Shown here: piece by piece, positions 1-9,050 of the stretch
Layout: each line of letters opens with the position of its first letter
How positions within the stretch are numbered: position 1 is the stretch's first letter
Assembly (NCBI GenBank): GCA_025459175.1
Contig: JALORC010000062.1
Span: forward strand, 1-41,162
DNA from: Planctomycetota bacterium
GTDB taxonomy: Bacteria > Planctomycetota > UBA1135 > UBA2386
DNA: 41,162 bases
Reading direction: 5' to 3'
Notes under the pieces: model-generated
Told to the model about the DNA's origin: nothing
Databases searched by the model: none
The model's input: only the letters and a program-made list of their open reading frames with translations
Made by a program: the position numbers and the translations under genes

Positions 1-744
1 ACCTACGCTTCCGTCCATCGCAACGTGGCGCTGCTGCTCGGCGGACTGCTGCTGCTGATCGCGGGCATGGTCGGCGGCATCGCCGCGGCGCTGCACACGG
101 CCGCGAACGGCGACGAACTGCTGCCGTTGGTGTTCTGGGTGCTCGGTGGCTTCATCGGCGGCTTCGTCCTGCTGGTTTGCTTCAGCCTGCGCCGCCACCG
201 CTGGACGCTGACCACCACCGCGGTCGTGATCGAGGAGCGGGCCACGCTGGGGTTCCTCGGGCGCTCGCGGCGGGCCGAGATCGCGTTCGCCGACGTCGCC
301 GGGCTGGCCACCGTGCAGAACGGCCCGCATGACGTGATCGAGCTCGCGACGCGACAGGGCCAGCGGTTCCGGCTCGGGCCGACGTCGCGCAAGCCCGCCG
401 ATCACACGCTGCAGGGGGCGATCCGGGCGATCGACCACGAAGGACTGACCGCGTTCGCCGCCCAGGTGCAGGCCACCTTGCTCGCGGCCGGGGTGACGCC
501 GCCGCCGCTGTTGCCGGGCCTCGGCTTCTGGAATCGCCCGAGCGGGCTCTGCTTGTTGGTCGTGCTGCTGCTGTGCAGCGTGGCGTTGGCGGTGGTGGCG
601 ATCTGGGGCCTGTTCGGCGGTTCGGCCAGCGGGGCGCGCGGTGGCCAGGCCGCCGCGCTGCTGGTGATGCTGCCGTTCGGGGTGGGATGGATGCTGCGGC
701 GCGCCTGGCTGCGGCGGCGTTCGGTGCTGCGGGCGCCGCGCTGA
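1..744 (+). CDS. Membrane protein of unknown function (5' end cut by window)
   Basis: The frame is open from base 1, so the gene probably begins upstream; a GTG at 25 is the first possible internal start. A hydrophobic pair of segments comes first (roughly the first 60 residues). A soluble middle part of about 100 residues follows, with alternating beta-type residues resembling the PH-like cytoplasmic domains of bacterial membrane proteins. A second hydrophobic pair lies near the C-terminus (from about base 545), ending in a basic tail. No catalytic motif is visible and I do not recognise a named family. The next gene lies about 200 bases downstream on the same strand. Confidence 0.6.
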   Translation, partial: TYASVHRNVALLLGGLLLLIAGMVGGIAAALHTAANGDELLPLVFWVLGGFIGGFVLLVCFSLRRHRWTLTTTAVVIEERATLGFLGRSRRAEIAFADVAGLATVQNGPHDVIELATRQGQRFRLGPTSRKPADHTLQGAIRAIDHEGLTAFAAQVQATLLAAGVTPPPLLPGLGFWNRPSGLCLLVVLLLCSVALAVVAIWGLFGGSASGARGGQAAALLVMLPFGVGWMLRRAWLRRRSVLRAPR

Positions 745-766
745 CGAGTTCGCGTCGACGAGTCGG

Positions 767-772
767 TAGCAT
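767..772 (+). promoter_or_regulatory. Candidate -10 element (TAGCAT)
   Basis: TAGCAT lies in the spacer after the membrane protein gene and about 170 bases before the toroid/VWA gene. The same hexamer occurs upstream of kbl on the other strand. No convincing -35 is seen. Confidence 0.3.
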
Positions 773-941
773 GGGGGAGCGCGTCGAGCGCGCCGGCTGC
801 GCCGGCCGCGATTCCGCGGTGTCGTTCGGTCCGGTCTGCCGCTGCCAACGAAGTCATCCCCATGCCTCGTCTCTCCATGCCGTCGCTGCTCGCTTTGGCC
901 CTCGTCCGGGCCGTTCCACGCCACGACCTGGCCATCTCGCA

Positions 942-3900
942 ATGATCCCGATGCGCCACATCCTCACGGCTGCGTTCGTCTGCAGCCTCTCGGCCCAAGC
1001 ACCTGTCGAAGTGCCCGGCGGTGAAACACACGGCAACGATGCTGTCGAATTCGTGGTGACGGGCCAGCGTCGGGCCGCTTCCTACGGCCCGATCGCGGCC
1101 ACCGCCGGCACCAGATTCCTGATCGTCGCGACCGAGTGGCGCAACCGGATCCCGACCGCGGTCGTCGACGGCAAGGTGCTGCCGGTGCCGTATCTCGTAC
1201 CGGATCTCGCGCAGCAGCTGTTCCTGGTCGTAGACGGCATGGTGGTGCCGTTCGCGAACAGGACCGCGGGCCGACCCGGGGTGGTGCCGCAGAAGAAGTT
1301 CCTGGTGCCGGATCCCGACCTGCCGACCCGCGGCAACCTGGTGTTCGAGGTCGCCGCGAACGCGCGGGTGGCGACGCTGTTGTTCGCCGATGACGTGCAC
1401 GGCGCGTTCACGGTGCCGTTGCTCGGCAACGAGGCTGCGAGTGCGCCGCTGGCGGGGCCGGTGCGCAACGAACTGGTCGAGGCGAGCGTGCTCGGCATGC
1501 GCGGGGTCGAGCCGGGCGAGGGCATGGCCGTGGACCCGCAGCTGGAGACGATCGCGGTGGATCTGCGCGTTCGCAGCGTGCGCCGTCGCAACGACACGGC
1601 GAAGTGCGCGAGCCTCGTCGACTGGCCGGCCTTCCACGACCACGTGCTGTTGCTCGTCGACGGCGACCGGGTCGTGTCGCCATCGGTGTTGCCGTTGCCG
1701 AAGGATCCGCGGTTCCTGCCCGAACTCGGCATCGGCGGCGAACTGCACTTCGTCGTGCCGCGGCAGCGCCAGGCGCTGACGCTCGTGCTGACGTGTCCGG
1801 AGCTGCCGAGCGACGGCGGGCGGCTGCGGCCCGAGGTGCTGCAGCTGTCGCTCGCCGGCGCCGTGCCTGCTGCCGACGCGACGCCGCCGCTGTTGCAGTG
1901 GGAGGATCAGTACTGCCAGCTGGAGCTGCGGTCGCTGACCACGCAGTCGACTGCCGCCGGTCCGCGGTTGGTCGGGGAGTTCCGGTTGGTCGCCAAGCCC
2001 CCGGGCTACGAAGTGTTCCGGCCGCGCGAGCAGTTGTTGCTGGTCGATGCGAAGGGTGAGCAGTCGTCCGCGGATGCCACTGCACCGTCCACTGCACCGG
2101 GCGCGCCGGAGCGACTGCTGGTGCCGCCGGCCGCGAGTCGCCGCTTCGTGCTCGCATGGCCGGTCGTGGCACCACCACTGCGGCTCGCCTTCCGGTCCTC
2201 GGATCCGAACGGCAGCCGCATCCTCGCGCTGCCGGCGGTCGCGGCTCCGGGGACGGCAACGGAGCCGGCGCCACCCGTCGCGCCGGTGCTGCCGCCGCCC
2301 GCCACGGAGCCCGCAGCGGCGCCCGCATCGCCGCCGCCGCCGACTCCGCCCGTGGCCACGAAGGCGAAGGGGCAGCCCGACGAACTGCCGCGGCTGCCGA
2401 TCCGCAGCGATCGCACCCCGCGCGGCATCGAAGGGGTCGGCCTCACCGCCGCGCAGGTCAACGCGAGCATCGACCGCGGCTGCGTCGCGTTGTGGAACTA
2501 CCTGACCTCCGATCGCCGCCAGCGCATCGACCTGACCAGCGGTCCCGCCGTGCTCGCGGCGCTGGCGCTGGTGCACGCCGGCTTCCACAAGAAGGACGCC
2601 GAGTTCGACGCGACGGTGCGCAACTTCCTGGCGCGCCGCGAACCGTGGAACGAGGTCTACGTCGCCGGCCTGATCGGCATGTTGATCGAGGCCTACGGCG
2701 ACCCGGAGTTCCTGCCGCTGCTGCGCCTCAACACCGAGTGGCTGGTCAACTGCCAGCTCGAGGACGGCAGTTGGGGCTATCACCAGCCCGGCGAGGGCAA
2801 GCTGCCGCCGTTCTTCACGCCGATCGAAGCGCCGGCTCCGGCCGTGCTGCGCAGCGAGAGCAGCGCCGACCGCAGCGCGTTGCTGGCGCCGGTCGTGCGA
2901 CATCCGGACATGCCGGCGCATCCGGGCGGCGGCGACAACTCGGTGACGCAGTATGCGCTGCTCGGGCTCGATGCGGCGGCGCGACTCGGGCTGCGCGTGC
3001 CCGAGTCGGTATGGCGGCAGGCGATGCAGTTGACGCGGGCGCGGCAGTGCCGCGGCGGCGGCTGGGACTACAACAGCAGCAATGCGCGCGGCTACGGCAG
3101 CATGACGGCGGCGGCGGTGTGCGCGCTCGCGTTCGCCGATCACTACCTCGAGCAGCCGCTCGCCGCCGACGTGCAGATCGAGCAGGGACTGGCGTGGCTG
3201 GCCGGCAAGTTCTCGGTCACGGCGAATCCGGACAGCAGCAGCTGGATCTACTACTGGCTCTACTCGATGGAGCGCGTCGGTCGACTGCTCGACATCGAGT
3301 TCGTCGGGCCGCACGAGTGGTATCCGCTCGGGGCGCGGCACTTGATCGACGCGCAGCAGCCCGGCGGGCTGTGGAAGTCGCCGAGCGAGTACGAGGCGCT
3401 GGCGACGCCGTTCGCGCTGCTGTTCCTGACCCGTGCGACGCCGAAGCTGAAGGCCGAGGCGCCGACCGGTCCCGGTCAGCTGCTGACGAAGGTGATCCAG
3501 CCGCCGGGTCGCAAGCTGTACGTGATCCTCGACGCGTCGGGTTCGATGCTCGAGGAGGTCGCCGGGCGCACCAAGTTCGACATCGCGCGGGCCGCACTCG
3601 GTGAACTGGTCCAGGGCCTGCCCGACGCCACCGAGGTGGCGCTGCGCGTCTACGGCCATCGCAAGCGCGCGATCGAAGACGGTGCCGACGAGGACTGCGA
3701 GCTGGTGCTGCCGATGGGGCGGCTCGACAAGGCGAAGTTCGCGAAGGTGCTCGCGGCGCTGCGGCCGCGCGGCAAGACGCCGCTCGCCCTCAGCATCGAG
3801 CAGTCGCTCGGCCAGGTCACCGTCGGCACCGGCAAGGAGCCGCTGACGCTGCTGCTGTTGACCGACGGGGGCGAGGACACCAAGGCGCGGCGCGATCCGG

Positions 3901-4271
3901 TCGCCGCGGCGAAGCAGTTGGCGAAGATCGCCAACCTGCGTTTCCGCGTGGTCGGTTTCGACATCGAGCGCGAGACCTGGCAGAAGCAGCTGGCGGCCAT
4001 GACCGCCGCCGGCAACGGCCGCTACGTGCCGGCGCTGCGCACGCAGTCGCTGCTGGAGGCGCTGCGGCTGGCGGCGCTCGATGTGCCGTCGGGCTGGGTG
4101 CTGCTCGATGCGGCCGGCGCCGAGGTCGGCCGCGGCAAGTTCGGCGACTCGCTGACGCTGCCGCCGGGCGACTACGTGTTCCGCACCGCCCGCGGCGACC
4201 AGGTGCTCGAGGCCAAGGTCGTGATCCGACCGGCCGGCACCGCGCGCGTCACCTTCGATGCGAACGGCTGA
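942..4271 (+). CDS. Exported protein with alpha/alpha-toroid (prenyltransferase-like) domain fused to a VWA domain
   Basis: This is an 1109-aa protein with an N-terminal signal peptide (about residues 1-19, Ser-Ala-Gln cleavage site), so it acts outside the cytoplasm. Residues 20 to about 430 are a beta-rich region I do not recognise. A Pro/Ala linker comes next. From about 495 to 835 there is an alpha/alpha-toroid of the squalene cyclase/prenyltransferase type, with a QW-like motif QLEDGSWG at 605-612 and a later QQPGGLW segment. From about 857 to 1040 there is a von Willebrand A domain with the MIDAS motif DASGSM at 864-869 and TDGGED at 974-979. A short beta C-terminus follows. The start could be 942 or 951; both precede the signal peptide and neither has a Shine-Dalgarno sequence. 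The toroid lacks an obvious cyclase DxDD motif, so a binding role is more likely than catalysis. Confidence 0.85.
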   Translation: MIPMRHILTAAFVCSLSAQAPVEVPGGETHGNDAVEFVVTGQRRAASYGPIAATAGTRFLIVATEWRNRIPTAVVDGKVLPVPYLVPDLAQQLFLVVDGMVVPFANRTAGRPGVVPQKKFLVPDPDLPTRGNLVFEVAANARVATLLFADDVHGAFTVPLLGNEAASAPLAGPVRNELVEASVLGMRGVEPGEGMAVDPQLETIAVDLRVRSVRRRNDTAKCASLVDWPAFHDHVLLLVDGDRVVSPSVLPLPKDPRFLPELGIGGELHFVVPRQRQALTLVLTCPELPSDGGRLRPEVLQLSLAGAVPAADATPPLLQWEDQYCQLELRSLTTQSTAAGPRLVGEFRLVAKPPGYEVFRPREQLLLVDAKGEQSSADATAPSTAPGAPERLLVPPAASRRFVLAWPVVAPPLRLAFRSSDPNGSRILALPAVAAPGTATEPAPPVAPVLPPPATEPAAAPASPPPPTPPVATKAKGQPDELPRLPIRSDRTPRGIEGVGLTAAQVNASIDRGCVALWNYLTSDRRQRIDLTSGPAVLAALALVHAGFHKKDAEFDATVRNFLARREPWNEVYVAGLIGMLIEAYGDPEFLPLLRLNTEWLVNCQLEDGSWGYHQPGEGKLPPFFTPIEAPAPAVLRSESSADRSALLAPVVRHPDMPAHPGGGDNSVTQYALLGLDAAARLGLRVPESVWRQAMQLTRARQCRGGGWDYNSSNARGYGSMTAAAVCALAFADHYLEQPLAADVQIEQGLAWLAGKFSVTANPDSSSWIYYWLYSMERVGRLLDIEFVGPHEWYPLGARHLIDAQQPGGLWKSPSEYEALATPFALLFLTRATPKLKAEAPTGPGQLLTKVIQPPGRKLYVILDASGSMLEEVAGRTKFDIARAALGELVQGLPDATEVALRVYGHRKRAIEDGADEDCELVLPMGRLDKAKFAKVLAALRPRGKTPLALSIEQSLGQVTVGTGKEPLTLLLLTDGGEDTKARRDPVAAAKQLAKIANLRFRVVGFDIERETWQKQLAAMTAAGNGRYVPALRTQSLLEALRLAALDVPSGWVLLDAAGAEVGRGKFGDSLTLPPGDYVFRTARGDQVLEAKVVIRPAGTARVTFDANG

Positions 4272-4293
4272 CGGTCCGCGCCGGCGCGCGCGT

Positions 4294-5604
4294 TCAGCGC
4301 CAGATCTGGTTGTTGTTGGCGCGGTCGAGCGCGTTCTTCAGCAGCGTCTGTGCCTGGCGGTGCTGGCTGCCGGGCGGCGTGCAGGGGTGCGCGATCAGGC
4401 TCGCGACCGAACGCTGCATCAGCTGCGCGATCGTCATCTCGCCGAGGCACGGGTCGTTGATCACGCAGTTCGGGTGCACGAAGCCGACCAGCACGTTGCA
4501 GTGCATCGCCACCAGCTGCGCCGACAGCATGTAGGCCATGTTCCAGGCGTTCGCGGCCTGCAGGTAGAACTTGAAGTGCCACAGCGAGCCCGGCGCCACC
4601 TGCCAGCCGAACGTGTTGCGCAGGTGCAGCATCGGCAGCGTCGACAGGATGCCGAACTGGTGCACGCGCTGCAGGCCGTGGCAGTTGCGCCAGTAGCCGA
4701 TCGTGCGCGCGTTGCACGGCAGGATCTGCTGGGCGGCGCCGAACGACGGCACCGTGAGGTCGGCGCAGCCGCAGGCCTCGATCGCGAACGCGGTCGCCGT
4801 GGTCGCGAGGTTGCCGCTCGGCACCGTGAACTCGACCGTGTAGCTGCCGGCCGCGACCGCGTCGAAGCGGTAGTTGCCGTCCTGGTCGGTGACCGCCAGC
4901 CGGGCGTCGGTGCCGGTCACGAGGCGGACCTGCTGGCCGGCGAACCCGTTCTCGCCGGGGTCGCGCACGCCGTCGCGGTCCTGGTCGGCGAACACGTTGC
5001 CGAGCACGTCGCCACCGGTGCCGTCACCGATCACGAACTTCTCGAACGACAGCACCGAGCACTGGCCGGTGACCGGGTGCAGGCCGCCGCTCAGCAAGTA
5101 CGGATTCTGGGGGCCGCCGTCGAGGTTCCAGTTGTTGCCGAGCCAGACCTTGAAGTGGCAGCGCGACAGCGGGAACTGCGAGATCCGGAACGGCGCCAGG
5201 CGCAGCGTCTGGCCGCCGCCGGGCGCGGTGCCGAACAGCTGCGGATCGGGGTTGGTGCTGAACGGCAGCGTCAGCGTGATGACACCGGCGGTGTTGGTGA
5301 TGCCGACGAAGCGGTCCATCGGGTCGTTCGTCGACAGCACCTCGTCCTGGCCGTCGAACGGCGTGTCGGTCACGTGCAGGTAGTAGGTGCCGGACGGCGT
5401 GTTCGGATCGAAGGCGACGTACACGTTCTCGTTCGGCGCCAGGAACTGCGGTTCGCCGGTGGCCTGGTCGAAGCCGCGCGGGAATGCGGTGCCGACCTGG
5501 TCGACGACCTGCAGCGGGAACAGGTTGAAACTGCAGTTCTGGGCGGCGGCCGTGGTGGCCAGCAGGGTCGCGGAAGCGAGGACGAGGAGGTGGGTGCGCA
5601 GCAT
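4294..5604 (-). CDS. Exported SdrD B-like domain protein with C-terminal GYW motif region
   Basis: This is a 436-aa secreted protein with a clear signal peptide (residues 1-21, ending Ala-Ala-Ala-Gln). Residues 23 to about 195 form a beta-rich domain with paired cysteines. Residues about 200-286 match the SdrD B-like/Cna-B fold, including an acidic DQDRDGVRDPGENG loop that is probably Ca2+-binding. From 297 a Cys-rich, aromatic and His-rich C-terminal region begins with CNARTIGYWRNCHG, a motif seen in other bacterial extracellular proteins. No catalytic residues are recognisable, and the role is probably structural or in adhesion. It converges tail-to-tail with the toroid/VWA gene (22 bases apart). 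A TATCGT -10-like element lies about 60 bases upstream. Confidence 0.8.
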   Translation of the reverse strand: MLRTHLLVLASATLLATTAAAQNCSFNLFPLQVVDQVGTAFPRGFDQATGEPQFLAPNENVYVAFDPNTPSGTYYLHVTDTPFDGQDEVLSTNDPMDRFVGITNTAGVITLTLPFSTNPDPQLFGTAPGGGQTLRLAPFRISQFPLSRCHFKVWLGNNWNLDGGPQNPYLLSGGLHPVTGQCSVLSFEKFVIGDGTGGDVLGNVFADQDRDGVRDPGENGFAGQQVRLVTGTDARLAVTDQDGNYRFDAVAAGSYTVEFTVPSGNLATTATAFAIEACGCADLTVPSFGAAQQILPCNARTIGYWRNCHGLQRVHQFGILSTLPMLHLRNTFGWQVAPGSLWHFKFYLQAANAWNMAYMLSAQLVAMHCNVLVGFVHPNCVINDPCLGEMTIAQLMQRSVASLIAHPCTPPGSQHRQAQTLLKNALDRANNNQIWR

Positions 5605-5662
5605 GTTGGTCGTTCGGGTCGTTCGGGGCCCGGACGCACCACGCGGCGCGCTCCGGTGATTG

Positions 5663-5668
5663 ACGATA
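5663..5668 (-). promoter_or_regulatory. Candidate -10 (TATCGT) for the SdrB-like gene
   Basis: On the minus strand this reads TATCGT, 58 bases before the start codon at 5604. The same hexamer precedes the VCBS gene and the alpha/beta hydrolase gene on the minus strand. Confidence 0.35.
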
Positions 5669-5814
5669 CTGCGCGCCAGAAGCGTGCCGCCGCCGGCGCG
5701 GATGGCGCCGTCGGCGGGGCCGGTGACACGGGCCGTTGCACGATCCCGGGATGGGACTCCTCCGGGTTGTCATGGATGCGCCGCTCGACGCTTCCCGCCG
5801 CCCGCCGCGGGTGC

Positions 5815-5820
5815 TACTGA
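5815..5820 (+). promoter_or_regulatory. Candidate -10 (TACTGA) of a leaderless transcript
   Basis: GCTACTGA ends seven bases before the GTG start of the antiporter gene. This is the spacing expected if transcription begins at or next to the start codon. There is no Shine-Dalgarno sequence. Confidence 0.35.
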
Positions 5821-5827
5821 CGCCTTC

Positions 5828-7807
5828 GTGCTCGAACAGGCCCTGCTCGAACTCGCCCTGCTGTTCGCCCTGTGCGTCGCCGTCGCGGTGACGTTCCACC
5901 GGCTGCGGCTGCCACCGATCGTCGGCTTCCTGGTCGCGGGCGTCTTCGTCGGCCCCAACGCCCTCGGGCTCGTGCGCCACGAGGAGATGGTCCGCGAACT
6001 GGCCGAGGTCGGCATCGTCGTGCTGCTGTTCGCGGTCGGCCTCGAGGTGCCGCTCGGCCAGATCGCACGCATGAAGCGTACGATCCTGGTCGGCGGCGGC
6101 CTGCAGGTGGTCGGCACCGTGCTGGCGGCGGCGCTGGTGTGTGCGGTGGCGGGCGTGCCGTGGGCCTCGGCGGTGTTCCTAGGCTTCCTGCTCAGCCTGT
6201 CGAGCACCGCGGCGTCGACCAAGATCCTGGTCGACCACGGCGAACTCAGCGCGCCGCACGGTCGGCTCGTCCTGGGCATCAACATCGCGCAGGACCTCGC
6301 GGTGGTGCCGATGATCCTGCTGATCCCGATGCTCGGTGGGGCCGGCGCCGACGGCGGCGCCTCGGTGTGGTCGTCGCTCGGCAAGCTCGGCATGCTGGCG
6401 GTCGTCGTCGTGATCGCGCGGCTGCTGGTGCGGCCGATCCTGTCGCTGGTCGCGCGCACCCGCAACCGCGAACTGTTCGTGCTGTTCCTGGCGACCTGGT
6501 GCCTGTCGCTGGCGGTGGTCACCGCGCACGAAGGGCTGTCGCTGGCGCTCGGTGCGTTCCTGGCCGGCATCCTGCTCGCGGACTCCGACTACCACAGCCA
6601 GGCGGCGGCCGAGATCGAACCGTTCCGCGACGCGTTCGCGAGCCTGTTCTTCGTCTCGATCGGCATGCTGTTCGACTGGCGCGCGATCGTCGAGGCGCCC
6701 GGAACGGTCGGTCTGTGTCTGCTGGCTGTCGTGGTCGGCAAGGCCCTGGTGATCATGCTGGCGGCCTGGCAGCTCGGGCAGCCGGCCTGGGTGCGGGTGC
6801 GTGCGGCGCTGACGCTGGCGCAGGTCGGCGAGTTCTCGTTCGTGCTGGTGCAGCTCGGCAAGCGTTCCGAGTTGTTGTCCGGCTCCAACGAGAAGGTGTT
6901 CCTGGTGGTCGCGGTGCTGTCGATCGCGATCACGCCGATGTTGTACGGGCTCGGCCATCGCATCGCGGCCCGCACCCGCGCCGCCGGCGGCGAGGCCCCG
7001 GTGCGCCGCGGCGACCTGCAGCGCGAGGACCACGCGATCATCGTCGGCTACGGCCCGACCGGGCGCACGATCGCGGCCGGCCTGCAGGCGGCCGGGGTGC
7101 CGTTCGTGGTGTCGGAGATGAACGCCGACACCGTGCGCACCGAACGCGAACGTGGGGTGCCGATCGTGCTCAGCGACTGCACGCGACTGAGTTCGCTGCA
7201 GGCGCTCGGGCTCGAGCGCGCGCGCATGCTGGTGCTGGCCGTCAACGACACCGCGGCGACGTCGCGCATCGCGCAGCTGTGCCGCCAGGTGGCGCCGGAG
7301 ACGCACGTGCTGGTGCGCGCGGTCTACACCGCCGAGGTCGACGGCCTGCGGCGCGCCGGCGCGCACGAGGTGGTGCCGCAGGAACTCGAGGCATCGGTCG
7401 AGATGCTGGCGCGCGTGCTGCGCCGGTTCCTGGTCGCCGACGACGAGATCGGGCGGCAGGTGCACGACGTGCGGCGGCGCGCCGGCAGCGGCCGCAGCGC
7501 GCCGCAGGGGGCAGGGGACGCGCCCGACGTCACCGACTTCGTGCCGGGCATCGGTTTCGCGGTCTGGCGCGTGCACGACGGCGCGGCCTGCGTCGGTCGC
7601 ACGCTGGCCGAGGTCGGGGTGCGGCGCCTGACCTCGTGCAGCGTGGTCGCGGTGCGGCGCGGCAACCAGAACCTGCCGGCGATCACGCCGGAGACGACGC
7701 TCGCGGTCGGCGACACCGTGGTGGTGATCGGGCCGAAGGCACGCCTCGCCGACGCTGCGGCGATGTTCGCACAACCGTCGGTCGGCCCGCGTCCGGAGGC
7801 ATCGTGA
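5828..7807 (+). CDS. Monovalent cation:proton antiporter-2 (KefB type) with TrkA-N and TrkA-C domains
   Basis: This is a 659-aa inner-membrane antiporter of the CPA2 family. About the first 380 residues form the Na+/H+ exchanger domain, with a dozen or so hydrophobic helices. A TrkA-N/RCK domain starts near residue 402 with the nucleotide-binding glycine motif GYGPTGRTIA (about 407). A TrkA-C domain covers about 575-655. The acceptor position after the second strand is Glu (SEMNAD), which suits NAD(H) binding. The family exchanges K+ (or Na+) for H+, gated by nucleotide or ligand. I chose the GTG at 5828 because the CPA2 domain begins there and a -10-like element lies just upstream; the longer open frame adds only non-homologous Pro/Arg-rich sequence. 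The stop overlaps the next gene by GTGA. Substrate specificity is not readable from the sequence. Confidence 0.9.
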   Translation: MLEQALLELALLFALCVAVAVTFHRLRLPPIVGFLVAGVFVGPNALGLVRHEEMVRELAEVGIVVLLFAVGLEVPLGQIARMKRTILVGGGLQVVGTVLAAALVCAVAGVPWASAVFLGFLLSLSSTAASTKILVDHGELSAPHGRLVLGINIAQDLAVVPMILLIPMLGGAGADGGASVWSSLGKLGMLAVVVVIARLLVRPILSLVARTRNRELFVLFLATWCLSLAVVTAHEGLSLALGAFLAGILLADSDYHSQAAAEIEPFRDAFASLFFVSIGMLFDWRAIVEAPGTVGLCLLAVVVGKALVIMLAAWQLGQPAWVRVRAALTLAQVGEFSFVLVQLGKRSELLSGSNEKVFLVVAVLSIAITPMLYGLGHRIAARTRAAGGEAPVRRGDLQREDHAIIVGYGPTGRTIAAGLQAAGVPFVVSEMNADTVRTERERGVPIVLSDCTRLSSLQALGLERARMLVLAVNDTAATSRIAQLCRQVAPETHVLVRAVYTAEVDGLRRAGAHEVVPQELEASVEMLARVLRRFLVADDEIGRQVHDVRRRAGSGRSAPQGAGDAPDVTDFVPGIGFAVWRVHDGAACVGRTLAEVGVRRLTSCSVVAVRRGNQNLPAITPETTLAVGDTVVVIGPKARLADAAAMFAQPSVGPRPEAS

Positions 7808-9009
7808 AGCGCTACTACTGGCTCGGTTCGTTGCTGTGCCTGCTGGCCAGCGTCCCGTTCGTGCTGCACCTCGCGAATCGCCGCGGCGGCGGGCCGCCGG
7901 TGGTGCGGTTCGGCAGCTTCAACGTGGCGCTGAACCGGCCGCAGCCGGGCGCGCTACTGCAGGAACTGCGCGGCGGTGGTTCGGAGGCCGCGCGGCAGAT
8001 CGCGGCGATCGTGCAGCGACTGCAGCTCGATGTGGTGCTGCTCAACGAGGTCGACCACGACGACGCGGGGGCGGTGGTCGAGGTGCTGCAGCGCGAGTAC
8101 TTCGCCAAGGGCCAGGACGGGCTGCGCGGCATCGAGTTCGGCTTCGTGTTCACGGCGCCGGTCAACACCGGCAGTGCGAGCGGCTTCGACCTCGACGGCG
8201 ACGGGCGCAGCGACGGACCCGCCGACGCGTTCGGCTACGGCGCGTTCCCGGGGCAGTACGGCATGGTGCTGCTGTCGCGGCACCCGATCCTGCGCGAGCA
8301 GGTGCGCACGTTCCGCGAGCTGCGCTGGAGCGCGATGCCCGGCGCGCTGCGTCCCGACGGTCACTACCAGGATGCGGCGTGGGCGGCGCTACGGCTGTCG
8401 TCGAAGAGTCACTGGGACGTGCCGATCGGCATCGGCGACCCGGCCCGCGGCGGTCGCGTCGTGCATGCGCTGTGCTCGCACCCGACGCCGCCGGCGTTCG
8501 ACGGCCCGGCCGATCACAACGGCTGCCGCAACCACGACGAGATCCGGTTCTGGGTCGACTACCTGACGCCGGCGCAGGCCGGCTGGATCGTCGACGACCG
8601 CGGGGTGGCGGGGGGGCTGGCCGAGGGCGAGGCGTTCGTCGTGCTCGGCGACCTCAACTGCGATCCGGTCGACGGCGACGCGCAGCGCGCTTCGCTGCAC
8701 GCGTTGCTGGCGCACCCGCGGGTGCAGGATCCCGCGCCGCAGAGCCGCGGTGGTGAGGACGCGAGCAAGCGGCAGTTCGGGCAGAACAGCAAGCACCTCG
8801 GGCCGGCCGACCGCGACACCGGCGACTTCGACGACACGGTGGGCACGGGCCCCGGCAACCTGCGCGTCGACTACGTGCTGCCGTCGCGCGACCTGGAGCT
8901 GGGCCGGAGCGGCGTGTTCTGGCCGCTGGCGTTCGAGGCCGGCGCGAAGTCGGTGGCGGCCAGCGATCACCGCGCCGTGTGGGTCGACGTGGTGCTGTCC
9001 TCGCGCTGA
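7804..9009 (+). CDS. Exported endonuclease/exonuclease/phosphatase (EEP) family protein
   Basis: This is a 401-aa protein with an N-terminal hydrophobic helix (residues about 6-24) that is either an uncleaved anchor or a signal peptide. The EEP fold is supported by GSFN (N40), LLNEVD (E82), GDLNCDP (D283, N285) and the terminal SDHR (D388, H389), which together form the DNase I-like metal-dependent phosphoesterase centre. An internal DLDGDGRSDG stretch looks like an inserted Ca2+-binding loop. The substrate could be nucleic acid, a phospholipid or an inositol phosphate; the sequence does not decide. The GTG start lies inside the stop of the antiporter gene (GTGA), implying translational coupling. 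Confidence 0.82.
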   Translation: MKRYYWLGSLLCLLASVPFVLHLANRRGGGPPVVRFGSFNVALNRPQPGALLQELRGGGSEAARQIAAIVQRLQLDVVLLNEVDHDDAGAVVEVLQREYFAKGQDGLRGIEFGFVFTAPVNTGSASGFDLDGDGRSDGPADAFGYGAFPGQYGMVLLSRHPILREQVRTFRELRWSAMPGALRPDGHYQDAAWAALRLSSKSHWDVPIGIGDPARGGRVVHALCSHPTPPAFDGPADHNGCRNHDEIRFWVDYLTPAQAGWIVDDRGVAGGLAEGEAFVVLGDLNCDPVDGDAQRASLHALLAHPRVQDPAPQSRGGEDASKRQFGQNSKHLGPADRDTGDFDDTVGTGPGNLRVDYVLPSRDLELGRSGVFWPLAFEAGAKSVAASDHRAVWVDVVLSSR

Positions 9010-9050
9010 GCGGCGCCCCCGTTGTCACCGACGGCTCACGCGATGCGCGC

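Noticed and set aside
402..3659. Very long open frame on the minus strand opposite the toroid/VWA gene
   Set aside because: It is an Arg/His/Gln-rich mirror of a real gene in GC-rich DNA. The plus-strand frame has a signal peptide, a QW motif and a MIDAS motif.
6179..7774. Long minus-strand frame opposite the KefB-type antiporter
   Set aside because: Composition is His/Arg/Gln-rich with no motif, and the opposite strand carries a full antiporter.
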